Shown here: positions 56,561 through 64,000 of the stretch, one piece after another
Layout: every line of letters begins with the position of its first letter
How positions within the stretch are numbered: position 1 is the stretch's first letter
Assembly: GCA_033977485.1 (NCBI GenBank)
Contig: CM066994.1
Span: 49,997,155 to 50,061,154, forward strand
Length of the DNA stretch: 64,000 nt
Reading direction: 5' to 3'
From: Hydrangea macrophylla
Lineage: Eukaryota > Streptophyta > Magnoliopsida > Cornales > Hydrangeaceae
The notes under the pieces: model-generated
Seen by the model: only the letters and a program-made list of their open reading frames with translations
Databases searched by the model: none
Told to the model about the DNA's origin: nothing
Program-made: the position numbers and the translations under genes

Positions 56561-56840
56561 CCAAAAGGCAAGGTATGATCCTTTCACTAGTTTTTGAAGT
56601 AAGTTGAAAAACTGATACTTCAACTACTTGGGGCATTGATTCTAAATTTTCAAATTATATCTGTAATTGTTGCAGGGGATTGGAAAATAAGAATGTGCAG
56701 TGATTAGAAGATCTTGATTGCCTTTTTTGGGATCTGATGCAACAGCTGCTATTAGATTAGTAGTTTTATATTGTAATAAAACTTTGGAGTTATTAGATGG
56801 ATTTCAGTTTTGAATTAATGAATAAAATTTATTCTTTTGA
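56560..56840 (+). pseudogene. Copia protease trace (C1)
   Basis: TSTTWGIDSKFSNYICN resembles the active-site strand of copia proteases, with decayed residues. Downstream is too degraded to follow. A stretch of about 350 bases (56840-57190) has no identifiable coding sequence and is probably collapsed pol. Confidence 0.5.
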
Positions 56841-57189
56841 TTTTGGTACTAAAATTGTTGATTAAAATAAAGTTTTCTTTTAATGTGATCTAAAAAACTT
56901 GTCAAGCAAGTGTCTCACCTATTTACTCTTGTTTCTAATATATTATCTAATATAGTATTTAAATAACTTAGAGGTATTTTACCATCTAAAGGAATAGGAC
57001 CTTCAACTAATTCTATAAATCTTTGATTTAGAGGTTAGATCATATTAAATCTAAATAGGGTAAATGGGAGTGAAGGATTAGATCCTAAACTCTTTTGGTT
57101 GCTAAGACCACTTCCTATTTGTCAATCCTATTTAGAGGGTAATATGATTAGCTGACCTTTCTTTTGAAAGATCACACAACCGAGGACTT

Positions 57190-57580
57190 AATAGAATTAA
57201 GGCATACTCACGTATGCGGGTCAATAAACATTAGAGTTGTAAAGTAGTTTTGGCTACTCTAGATACTGATATAGATTTACCTTGCACCTTCATCCTCAAT
57301 CTTTTGAAGAAATTCAAAAGGTTTGGAATGAAGAGTAATTGGTAAAAGAATATCGTTGCCTTTTAATTTGATCAAAACGGTGAGTATCTGTCTAATGCAT
57401 TTATTGTTTATAAGAGATAAGAATGAGATTCTTTCTCGATCATCTGTACCTAGTGCGCCTCCACGGGATGGTGTAGCAGGTAGAAGGAACTAGCTTCTTT
57501 TAGATATGACCGGGTCATGAGATGAGTTATTTAGAGTTACTAATGTTCTTTATTTTTTCTCGATGGAACTACAATGTATG
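57190..57580 (+). pseudogene. Copia integrase trace (C1)
   Basis: THVCGSINIRVV recalls the first catalytic strand, and QNGEYLSNAFIVYKR with APPRDGVAGRRN the later core, in several frames. The Asp of the first strand appears replaced by His. Sequence to 57772 is unreadable. Confidence 0.6.
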
Positions 57581-57772
57581 TACTGGACCTTATTCAAAAG
57601 CAAATCTTTCCGATAAACATCCCCAAAGTTGTGAAAAGGATGTGACTTCTTTATCAAGGTAACTTTAGATAAGGTTGTCTAGCACTTTGGTGAATGATGA
57701 GCCTTTTGAAATCTAGATTAGAAGTATAATAATGTTGTAGTGTTTCCATAGAAAACAAAAGTTGGTTGGAAA

Positions 57773-58171
57773 TGTTATAAAACTAATAATAAACATGCAT
57801 GCAAATAAGCAATTAATGACACCAATATTTTCAGGTGGTTCGGCAATTTGCCTACGTCCACTGCGGAGGGGGATCACCTTTGATTATTGATTGAACCTTT
57901 ACAACCCAAGCACTAATTTCTCAAATACACAAGTGATATTTGTAACTCTCTTTTCTCTCTTTCTTTCCTTCTTCTTTCTTTCTCACTCTATGGATCTCTA
58001 AGTCTTCTCCCTCTCATTCTTCATTGAGTTGATGCTCAATTTATAGATACATGACTTAGTGGCCATTAACCCCATTACAATCACCAAGCATTAAATGACT
58101 TAGTGGCCATTAACCCCATTACAATCACCAAGCATTAAATGACTTAGTGGCCATTCACTTATTTTACAACA
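57773..58171 (-). repeat. 3' LTR of copia C2
   Basis: The 399-base LTR on the minus strand runs from TGTTGTAAAATAAG to TTTTATAACA. U3 carries two and a half copies of a 45-base direct repeat (58046-58157, unit TGACTTAGTGGCCATTAACC and onward). Confidence 0.93.
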
Positions 58172-58180
58172 CTCCCCCTT
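58172..58180 (-). other. Polypurine tract of copia C2
   Basis: The minus strand reads AAGGGGGAG directly before the LTR TGTTGTAAAA. Confidence 0.85.
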
Positions 58181-58246
58181 GAATGTCCATCTAAGAATAA
58201 TACCATTACCCATCAATTACTCCCCCTCATTGTAATATGAGAAAAT

Positions 58247-61219
58247 TCACAAGGAAACTTCTTTGAGTTTGCGCATTCCAATGTTGTGTACTAGCTTCTT
58301 GAATGTTGCAGTTGGTAGTGCTTTTGTGAATAAATCTGCGAGATTATCAATAGAACGTATTTGTTGAACATTGATTTCACCTTTCTTTTGGAGTTCATGT
58401 GTATAGAAGAATTTTGGTGAGATGTGCTTGGTTCTGTCTCCTTTGATGAATCCCCCTCTGATTTGTGCAATGCATGCAGCATTATCTTCATATAACGTTG
58501 TCGGTTTATCTTTGATCGAAGATAAGGCACAAGATTCCTGAATATGCTGGATCATTGATCTCAACCAAATGCATTCACGACTGGTTTCATGTAGTGCAAG
58601 AATTTCAGAATGATTTGAAGAAGTGGCAGTCAATGTTTGCTTTACAGATCTCCATGAGATTGCAGTATCTCCACAAGTAAATACATAACCAGTTTGAGAT
58701 CGACCTTTGTGCGGATCAGAAAGGTATCCAGCATCAGCATATCCAATTAATGGTGACTTGGATCCTTTAGGATAAAATAACCCAAGATCAATTGTGCCAG
58801 AGAGATAGCGAAATATGTGCTTAATACCATTCCAATGCCTTTGAGTTGGGGCTGAGCTAAATCTTGCTAGCAGGTTAACAGCAAATGCAATATCTGGTCT
58901 TGTACAGTTTGCAAGATACATAAGAGCACCAATTGCGCTCAAATATGGTACTTCAGGACCGAGAAGTTCCTCATCTTCATCACAAGGACGATAGGGATCC
59001 TTCTTTACATCAAGGGATCGGACTACCATTGGAGTACTCAATGGATGAGCCTTATCCATGTAGAAACGTTTCAAAACTTTCTCCGTATATGAGGATTGAT
59101 GTAAGAGAATTCCTTCAGGGAAATGCTCGAGTTGCAACCCAAGACAAAATTTTGTCTTTCCGAGATCTTTCATCTCAAATTCCCTTTTCAAATAATCAGC
59201 AGTTATTGTGAGCTCTTTGGGAGTGCCAACAAGATTAAGATCATCAACATATACTGCAATGATTGCAAAATCGGAGTCTGATCTCTTAATGAAAACGCAT
59301 GGACATATAGCATTATTTATATATCCTTCTTTCAATAGATATTCGCTCAAGCGATTGTACCACATGCGTCCGGATTGCTTTAATCCATATAGAGATCTTT
59401 GCAATTTAATAGAGTACATATCTCGTGGTTTTGACTTACATGCTTCGGGCATGTTGAATCCTTTAGGGATTTTCATATGTATATCACTATCTAGTGATCC
59501 ATATAAATATGCTGTAACCACATCCATTAAGCGCATATCAAGTCCTTCAGACATTGATAGGCTTATCAAAAATCGAAACGTAATTGCATCCATTACCGGG
59601 GAATATGTTTCATCGTAATCGATGCCAGGTCTCTGTGAGAAACCTTGTGCTACAAGTCGAGCCTTGTATCGCACAATCTCATTTTGCTCATTACGTTTCC
59701 GTACAAATACCCATTTGTACCCAACGGGACTTACATCTTCAGGTGTAGGGACTACAGGCCCAAACACTTCCCGTTTTTCTAATGAGTTTAACTCAGTTTG
59801 TATGGCTTCTTCCCACTTTGGCCAATCAATTCTATGTCGACATTCTTCCACATTTTGTGGTTCAGGATCCTCATCACTTTGGGTGATGTCTAGTGCTACC
59901 GTAAAGGCAAATATGTGATCAATGACCGTGCCATTACGATCCCACATATTTCCAGTGGACATATAGTTTATCGAGATCTCTTTATTCTCAAATACTTGTG
60001 CCTCTTCATGGGCTACTTGTTCCTCTCCAGGGGAACCCTGTTGACCAACGTTGGATTTATCAAGTATTTCTATAGCGCTCTTTGAGATCTCTGTATGAGT
60101 TTCCACTTTGTTAATATGTCCTTTTATTTTCCTCTTCCGAGGAACCTTATCCTTTGCACCACTAGGTCTACCACGTTTTAATCGTGCCGTAGACTCATCT
60201 ACCGCTGCACTACCAGATTGTCCTCTTGGGACTTCAATTCTTGCTGGAGTGTTTACAGCTGGTATATGTGATCTTATCACTTTCTTTGTATCAGTGAATG
60301 CATCAGGTATTTGATTTGCAACTTCTTGCAAATGGATGATCCTTTGAACCTCAAGTTCACATTGATTAGTACGAGGATCAAGATGAGACATTGTTGATGT
60401 ATGCCAGGAAATTACATTCTGAGTTTTGGGCTCCAGCTTTTCTCCCCCTAATGATGGGAATATTGTCTCATCAAAGTGGCAGTCTGCAAGCCTTGCCTTA
60501 AAAAGATCTCCTGTCAAGGGTTCAAGATATCTTATAATAGATGGAGAATCAAAACCAACATAAATCCCAAGGCGTCGCTGAGGACCCATTTTTGTTCGTT
60601 GGGGGGGTGCAATGGGAACTTGCACAGCACAACCAAATATCCTTAAATGTGAAACATTGGGTGGTTGCCCAAAAACAAGTTGTAAAGGAGAGTATTCATG
60701 ATAAGCAGTGGGTCTAATTCGGATTAATGATGCAGCATGTAATATGGCATGTCCCCAAGCAGAAATAGGCAGTTTTGTTCTCATAAGTAAAGGTCTAGCA
60801 ATCAACTTGAGACGTTTGATGAAAGACTCAGCTAACCCATTCTGTGTATGTACATGAGCGACAGGATGTTCAACATTAATGCCAATAGACATACAATAGT
60901 CATCAAATGCCCTAGATGTGAATTCACCAGCATTATCAAGACGTATAGCCTTGATAGGGTAATCAGGAATTTGTGCCCTTAATCGAATGATTTGGGCAAG
61001 AAGTTTAGCAAAAGCGGTGTTACGAGATGACAGTAAACAAACATGTGACCATCTAGTAGAAGCATCAATTAAGACCATGAAGTATGAAAATGGTCCGGAT
61101 GATGGATGGATAGGTCCACATATATCTCCTTGGATGCGTTTCAAAAAGGCTAGGGATTCAAAGTTACTTTTGTAGGAGATGGTCTTACAATCAATTTTCC
61201 TTGTGAACAAGCAGCACAA
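58247..61219 (-). CDS. Copia pol: integrase, reverse transcriptase, RNase H (C2)
   Basis: An open frame of 990 residues. Integrase core: GDICGPIHPSSGPF (D), IRLDNAGEFTSRAF (D), THTQNGLAESFI-like AHVHTQNGLAES (E). RT: VGYKWVFVRKRNEQNEIVRY, AQGFSQRPGIDYDETYSPV, MDVVTAYLYGSLDSDIHM, YGLKQSGRMWYNRL and the catalytic AVYVDDLNLVG. RNase H: LIGYADAGYLSDPHKGRSQ, TLYEDNAACIAQIRGG and NLADLFTKALP. All catalytic residues I can check are present. The frame starts inside the integrase finger, because a single frameshift near 61150-61219 separates it from the upstream protease part. It is otherwise intact. Confidence 0.94.
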   Translation of the reverse strand: MCCLFTRKIDCKTISYKSNFESLAFLKRIQGDICGPIHPSSGPFSYFMVLIDASTRWSHVCLLSSRNTAFAKLLAQIIRLRAQIPDYPIKAIRLDNAGEFTSRAFDDYCMSIGINVEHPVAHVHTQNGLAESFIKRLKLIARPLLMRTKLPISAWGHAILHAASLIRIRPTAYHEYSPLQLVFGQPPNVSHLRIFGCAVQVPIAPPQRTKMGPQRRLGIYVGFDSPSIIRYLEPLTGDLFKARLADCHFDETIFPSLGGEKLEPKTQNVISWHTSTMSHLDPRTNQCELEVQRIIHLQEVANQIPDAFTDTKKVIRSHIPAVNTPARIEVPRGQSGSAAVDESTARLKRGRPSGAKDKVPRKRKIKGHINKVETHTEISKSAIEILDKSNVGQQGSPGEEQVAHEEAQVFENKEISINYMSTGNMWDRNGTVIDHIFAFTVALDITQSDEDPEPQNVEECRHRIDWPKWEEAIQTELNSLEKREVFGPVVPTPEDVSPVGYKWVFVRKRNEQNEIVRYKARLVAQGFSQRPGIDYDETYSPVMDAITFRFLISLSMSEGLDMRLMDVVTAYLYGSLDSDIHMKIPKGFNMPEACKSKPRDMYSIKLQRSLYGLKQSGRMWYNRLSEYLLKEGYINNAICPCVFIKRSDSDFAIIAVYVDDLNLVGTPKELTITADYLKREFEMKDLGKTKFCLGLQLEHFPEGILLHQSSYTEKVLKRFYMDKAHPLSTPMVVRSLDVKKDPYRPCDEDEELLGPEVPYLSAIGALMYLANCTRPDIAFAVNLLARFSSAPTQRHWNGIKHIFRYLSGTIDLGLFYPKGSKSPLIGYADAGYLSDPHKGRSQTGYVFTCGDTAISWRSVKQTLTATSSNHSEILALHETSRECIWLRSMIQHIQESCALSSIKDKPTTLYEDNAACIAQIRGGFIKGDRTKHISPKFFYTHELQKKGEINVQQIRSIDNLADLFTKALPTATFKKLVHNIGMRKLKEVSL

Positions 61220-61788
61220 GGATTCTCACTAGGTAAAAGAATTTTATGGTTCTTTAAAGGATGCCCATGTGAGGTTTCTATGATCCTACGCATCATAATA
61301 GCTCCAGGGTGACCAAGACGGTCATGCCAAAGTCCAAAAATCTTTGGGTCAGAAAACCTTTTGTTTATCACCACATGTGATTCAATAGACCTTATCGTTG
61401 TTTGATACAACCCGGATGAGTGAGCATGGAGTTTTTCCAAAATATGTTTTTTGTTTGAAACAACTTTGGTGATGCAAATGTATTCAGAATCACCTTCATT
61501 AACTGTTTCAACATGGTATCCATTACGGCGGATATCCTTAAAACTGAGCAAATTTCTTCGAGATTTGCTAGAGTATAAAGCATTTTCTAAATGAATTGTT
61601 GTTCCTTTTGACAAGGTAATGCTCGCTCGTCCAGAACCTTCAATGAGACTTGATGTACCAGATATAGTGTTCACATTAGCTCTTGCTAATTTTAAGTCTA
61701 AGAAATATCTCGGTTCTCGGAGAATTGTGTGTGTAGTTGCGCTATCAACCAGACATATGTCTTCTCGTTTCATCGTGTAATCTATCAA
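61150..61788 (-). pseudogene. Copia protease and GAG-pre-integrase (C2)
   Basis: Protease active site CLVDSATTHTILREPRYF (D-S-A), then the core strands with LLSFKDIRRNGYHVETV. The finger LWHDRLGHPGAIMMRRII with CAACSQGK is the GAG-pre-integrase HHCC. The frame ends at TAG 61150, just after the point where the integrase frame continues 1 base over. ATG is available upstream at 61788. Confidence 0.92.
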
Positions 61789-61890
61789 TTAACAAAAGTC
61801 ATATATTATTGTAGACAAAAGATGTTTATACATTATTTAGGAAATTACAAGCATAGTACGAGATAAAGACTGAGACATAGTACAGATGTT

Positions 61891-63030
61891 CTAAACATAT
61901 TTATTGTTGTTAGAGGGATCAGGGTATGCATCAGAGTCGATCAAGAAGTCAGCCACATCAAGATGAGTGAAATCTAATGGGTCATTGTGGTCGGAAAAAT
62001 GTGTCTCTATCTCCTTTCCTTTTCCTTTTATAGAGGCCTGATAGAGATCCACAAAATATTGTCGCGTATGACAATTACGTGCCCAATGCCCTTTCATGCC
62101 ACATTTGTGACAGTTATCTTCATTTTTCTTCACAGCCTTTTGTACACCCTTGCCTTTGTCATTTTTATTCCATTTTGGGTAAAAAGGTGTATTATTTTTG
62201 CTATATGGATGATAACCACCATTATTCCCATAATTATTCCTTCCTTGGCCACGTCCATGGCTACCACGATTATAACCATGACCACGACCATGACCACGAC
62301 CACGACTCTGATCATTCCTACGACCATATCCATGTCCTCCCTCCTTTTCATACCCTTGTCTTTTGCGGGGAGGCACATTCTCTTCAAGGAATGTGGTGCC
62401 ATTTGCTTCAGGTAATGGTGCCGAGCCAGTGGGACGAAGGTGATGATTTTTCATCAGAATTTCATCATTTTGCTCTTCCACAAGAAGGCATGAAATTAAC
62501 TCGGAGTATTTCGTGAATTTTGCCGCTCGGTATTGCTTCTGCAAGAGTGTACAGGAGGGATGAAATGTTGATACTGTTTTTTCAATCATTTCAGAATCAG
62601 TGACACCTTCTCCACAAAATGACATTTGAGAAGTAATTTTATGTAAAGCCGAATTATATTCTGCAACTGTTTTAAAATCTTGAAATCGTAGTTGGATCCA
62701 GTTATATTTAGCTTTTGGTAAAATGATCATTTTCATATGTTCAAATCTTTCCTTTAAATTTTTCCAAAGAACGAAGGGGTTCTTGACTGTAAGATATTCT
62801 ATTTGTAAATCTTCATGGATATGGCTATGAAGGAAAGCCAGTGCCTTGGCCTGCTTTTCCTCTAATTGATTTTTGCCTGATTGATCCAGCTCTGATGCAT
62901 CAGTCTCTTCAACGACAATCTTCCAAACATTCTTTGCTTTTAGTTGGGTTTCAGCTAGATTGACCCACAATAGGTAATTCTTCCCCGTAATGTCCAAGGC
63001 CGTAATATCAAGCTTAGTAAGGTTTGACAT
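61891..63030 (-). CDS. Copia gag (C2)
   Basis: An open frame of 379 residues from ATG at 63030. The capsid part shows ITGKNYLLWVNLAETQLKAK, ALAFLHSHIHEDLQIEYLTV and VLWKNLKERFEHMKM. A basic Gly/Arg-rich region (GRGHGRGHGYNRGSHGRGQ) precedes a perfect finger CHKCGMKGHWARNC. It ends in an acidic tail with DFTHLDVADFLIDSDAYPD. It is followed by three stops in the same frame before protease begins about 100 bases on. Gag forms the particle and binds the RNA. Confidence 0.95.
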   Translation of the reverse strand: MSNLTKLDITALDITGKNYLLWVNLAETQLKAKNVWKIVVEETDASELDQSGKNQLEEKQAKALAFLHSHIHEDLQIEYLTVKNPFVLWKNLKERFEHMKMIILPKAKYNWIQLRFQDFKTVAEYNSALHKITSQMSFCGEGVTDSEMIEKTVSTFHPSCTLLQKQYRAAKFTKYSELISCLLVEEQNDEILMKNHHLRPTGSAPLPEANGTTFLEENVPPRKRQGYEKEGGHGYGRRNDQSRGRGHGRGHGYNRGSHGRGQGRNNYGNNGGYHPYSKNNTPFYPKWNKNDKGKGVQKAVKKNEDNCHKCGMKGHWARNCHTRQYFVDLYQASIKGKGKEIETHFSDHNDPLDFTHLDVADFLIDSDAYPDPSNNNKYV

Positions 63031-63787
63031 TTTCAGAATACTACATGTAAGACGAGATTTTAGAATTTATCAAAAGAAATAGATATATAGATAAACATGT
63101 TAATATCAAGTAAAGAAATGAATACTGTTAGATAAAGATAAAATTTCCTCTTTGGTAGGACTATTATTTATCTTCTACAAGAGATAGGATTATTATTTAT
63201 CTTCTACAAGAGATAGTCCACCACTCTTTTATCAGGTATTCTACCATTTTCAAGAGATAAGTATAACTATATTTTTTTTTTTCTACAACTTCTTCAAGAG
63301 TTGTTTTTAATTTATTCACTACTTTCTTCAAGAAGCTGATTTATTGTCTTTACAAGAACTATTCACTTTCATTAATGATGAATACAAATTATAATTTCTT
63401 CAAGGGTGTATAATTATTGTAATAAATTCCTCTCATCAGGAGGAGTTTAAATTATAACCTCTTCAAGGGTGTATTATTATAATAAATTCCTCTCATCAGG
63501 AGGAGTTTGAATTATAACCTCTTCAAGGGTGTATAATTATTATAATAAATTCCTCTCATCAGGAGGAGTTTGAATTATAACCTCTTCAAGGGTGTATAAT
63601 TATTATAATAAATTCCTCTCATCAGGAGGAGTTTAAATTATCACCTCTTCAAGGGTGCACATATATATTTATATAAATATATATATATATATATATAAAG
63701 AAAACTAAACAGATATATATTATCTATATTAATATCTATACCATTTGATATGAGGAGCCCAGTTGGTATAGGCTCGTGCTGATAACG
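63031..63787 (-). other. Leader of copia C2 with 66-base tandem repeats
   Basis: Positions 63395-63655 hold four to five copies of a unit of about 66 bases containing AATTCCTCTCATCAGGAGGAG and CTCTTCAAGGGTGTATAATT. A shorter repeat AGAGATAGGATTATTATTTATC lies at 63130-63215. An AT dinucleotide tract lies at 63660-63700. The primer site at the right edge reads CGTTATCAGCACGAGCC on the minus strand. Confidence 0.85.
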
Positions 63788-64000
63788 TGTTATAAAACTA
63801 ATAATAAACATGCATGCAAATAAGCAATTAATGACACCAATATTTTCAGGTGGTTCGGCAATTTGCCTACGTCCACTGCGGAGGGGGATCACCTTTGATT
63901 ATTGATTGAACCTTTACAACCCAAGCACTAATTTCTCAAATACACAAGTGATATTTGTAACTCTCTTTTCTCTCTTTCTTTCCTTCTTCTTTCTTTCTCA
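63788..64000 (-). repeat. 5' LTR of copia C2 (partial)
   Basis: It starts TGTTATAAAACTAATAAT, as at 57773, and looks identical to the left LTR over its 213 visible bases. By length about 186 bases remain beyond the window. Confidence 0.93.

Larger units (their letters stand above)
44832..57772 (+). mobile_element. Decayed Ty1/copia element C1, truncated on the right
   Basis: The 5' LTR (44832-46305) is followed by a PBS complementary to initiator tRNA-Met, a leader holding a complete Athila insertion, gag (from 55757), a protease trace and an integrase trace. It breaks off at 57773, where copia element C2 is inserted. Any remaining 3' part lies beyond the window. All frames are broken. Confidence 0.78.
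57773..64000 (-). mobile_element. Young Ty1/copia element C2, right LTR cut by window end
   Basis: The minus-strand element has its 3' LTR on the left (57773-58171), a polypurine tract (58172-58180), pol, gag, a leader with tandem repeats, a PBS region ending at 63787, and a 5' LTR from 63788. The two LTRs look identical over the 213 visible bases. It inserted into copia C1; the left flank is GGAAA and the right flank is outside. Confidence 0.93.

Noticed and set aside
59208..59918. Plus-strand frames over copia pol
   Set aside because: Antisense shadows of a well-supported pol frame.
61987..62516. His/Asp- and Ile/Thr-rich plus-strand frames
   Set aside because: Shadows of the Gly/Arg-rich part of copia gag on the other strand.

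Overview
The window is plant nuclear DNA, almost certainly from an angiosperm with a large, repeat-rich genome. Essentially all of it is LTR retrotransposon sequence. I found no host gene, tRNA gene, rRNA gene or CRISPR array. Five structural families are present: Ty3/gypsy Tekay-type chromoviruses with a C-terminal chromodomain, Ty3/gypsy Tat/Ogre, Ty3/gypsy Athila, and two unrelated Ty1/copia families. They are nested inside one another, and several boundaries are fixed exactly by matching target-site duplications (TSDs).

Layout. (1) 1-10648 is the 3' part of Tekay element T1, a mosaic whose protease region is replaced by an LTR fragment. Its 3' LTR is split by a Tat 3' end plus LTR (about 6575-10085). 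T1 lies inside the gag/protease region of an older, decayed Tekay element T2 (10649-40802). (2) T2 also carries a solo Athila LTR (12111-13746, TSD CCTAT) inside its RT/RNase H region. (3) T2's 3' LTR (15597-40802) is split by a complete giant Tat/Ogre element (16734-39706, about 23 kb, LTRs about 3.3 kb, TSD GGGTC). (4) 40803-44831 holds unassigned sequence, a Tat LTR fragment and an inverted Tekay-like LTR. (5) 44832-57772 is a decayed copia element on the plus strand. A complete minus-strand Athila element (46394-54437, TSD GTTTT) is inserted in its leader. (6) 57773 to the window end is a young minus-strand copia element with nearly intact gag and pol. Its left LTR matches the visible 213 bases of its right LTR.

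The Ogre element is the most interesting part. Between pol and its polypurine tract it carries about 8 kb of extra sequence with two decayed genes on the opposite strand. One resembles the DUF7745/plant-mobile-like proteins. The other is a multi-exon plant mobile domain (PMD, PF10536-type) gene with recognisable splice sites. Each antisense gene has upstream of it a GC-rich, self-complementary motif island of the same kind that sits upstream of the TATA box in the element's own LTRs. Three satellite-like arrays built on short inverted repeats fill the rest. A relic 3' end lies just after pol, as if the cassette was added outside an older element end.

Most reading frames here are broken by stops and frameshifts. 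Intact or nearly intact coding capacity is limited to the right-hand copia element and long stretches of T1 pol. Islands of short palindromic motifs (TCGATCGA-type or GAGTGCC-type) recur in LTRs of several unrelated families, often just upstream of the TATA box.
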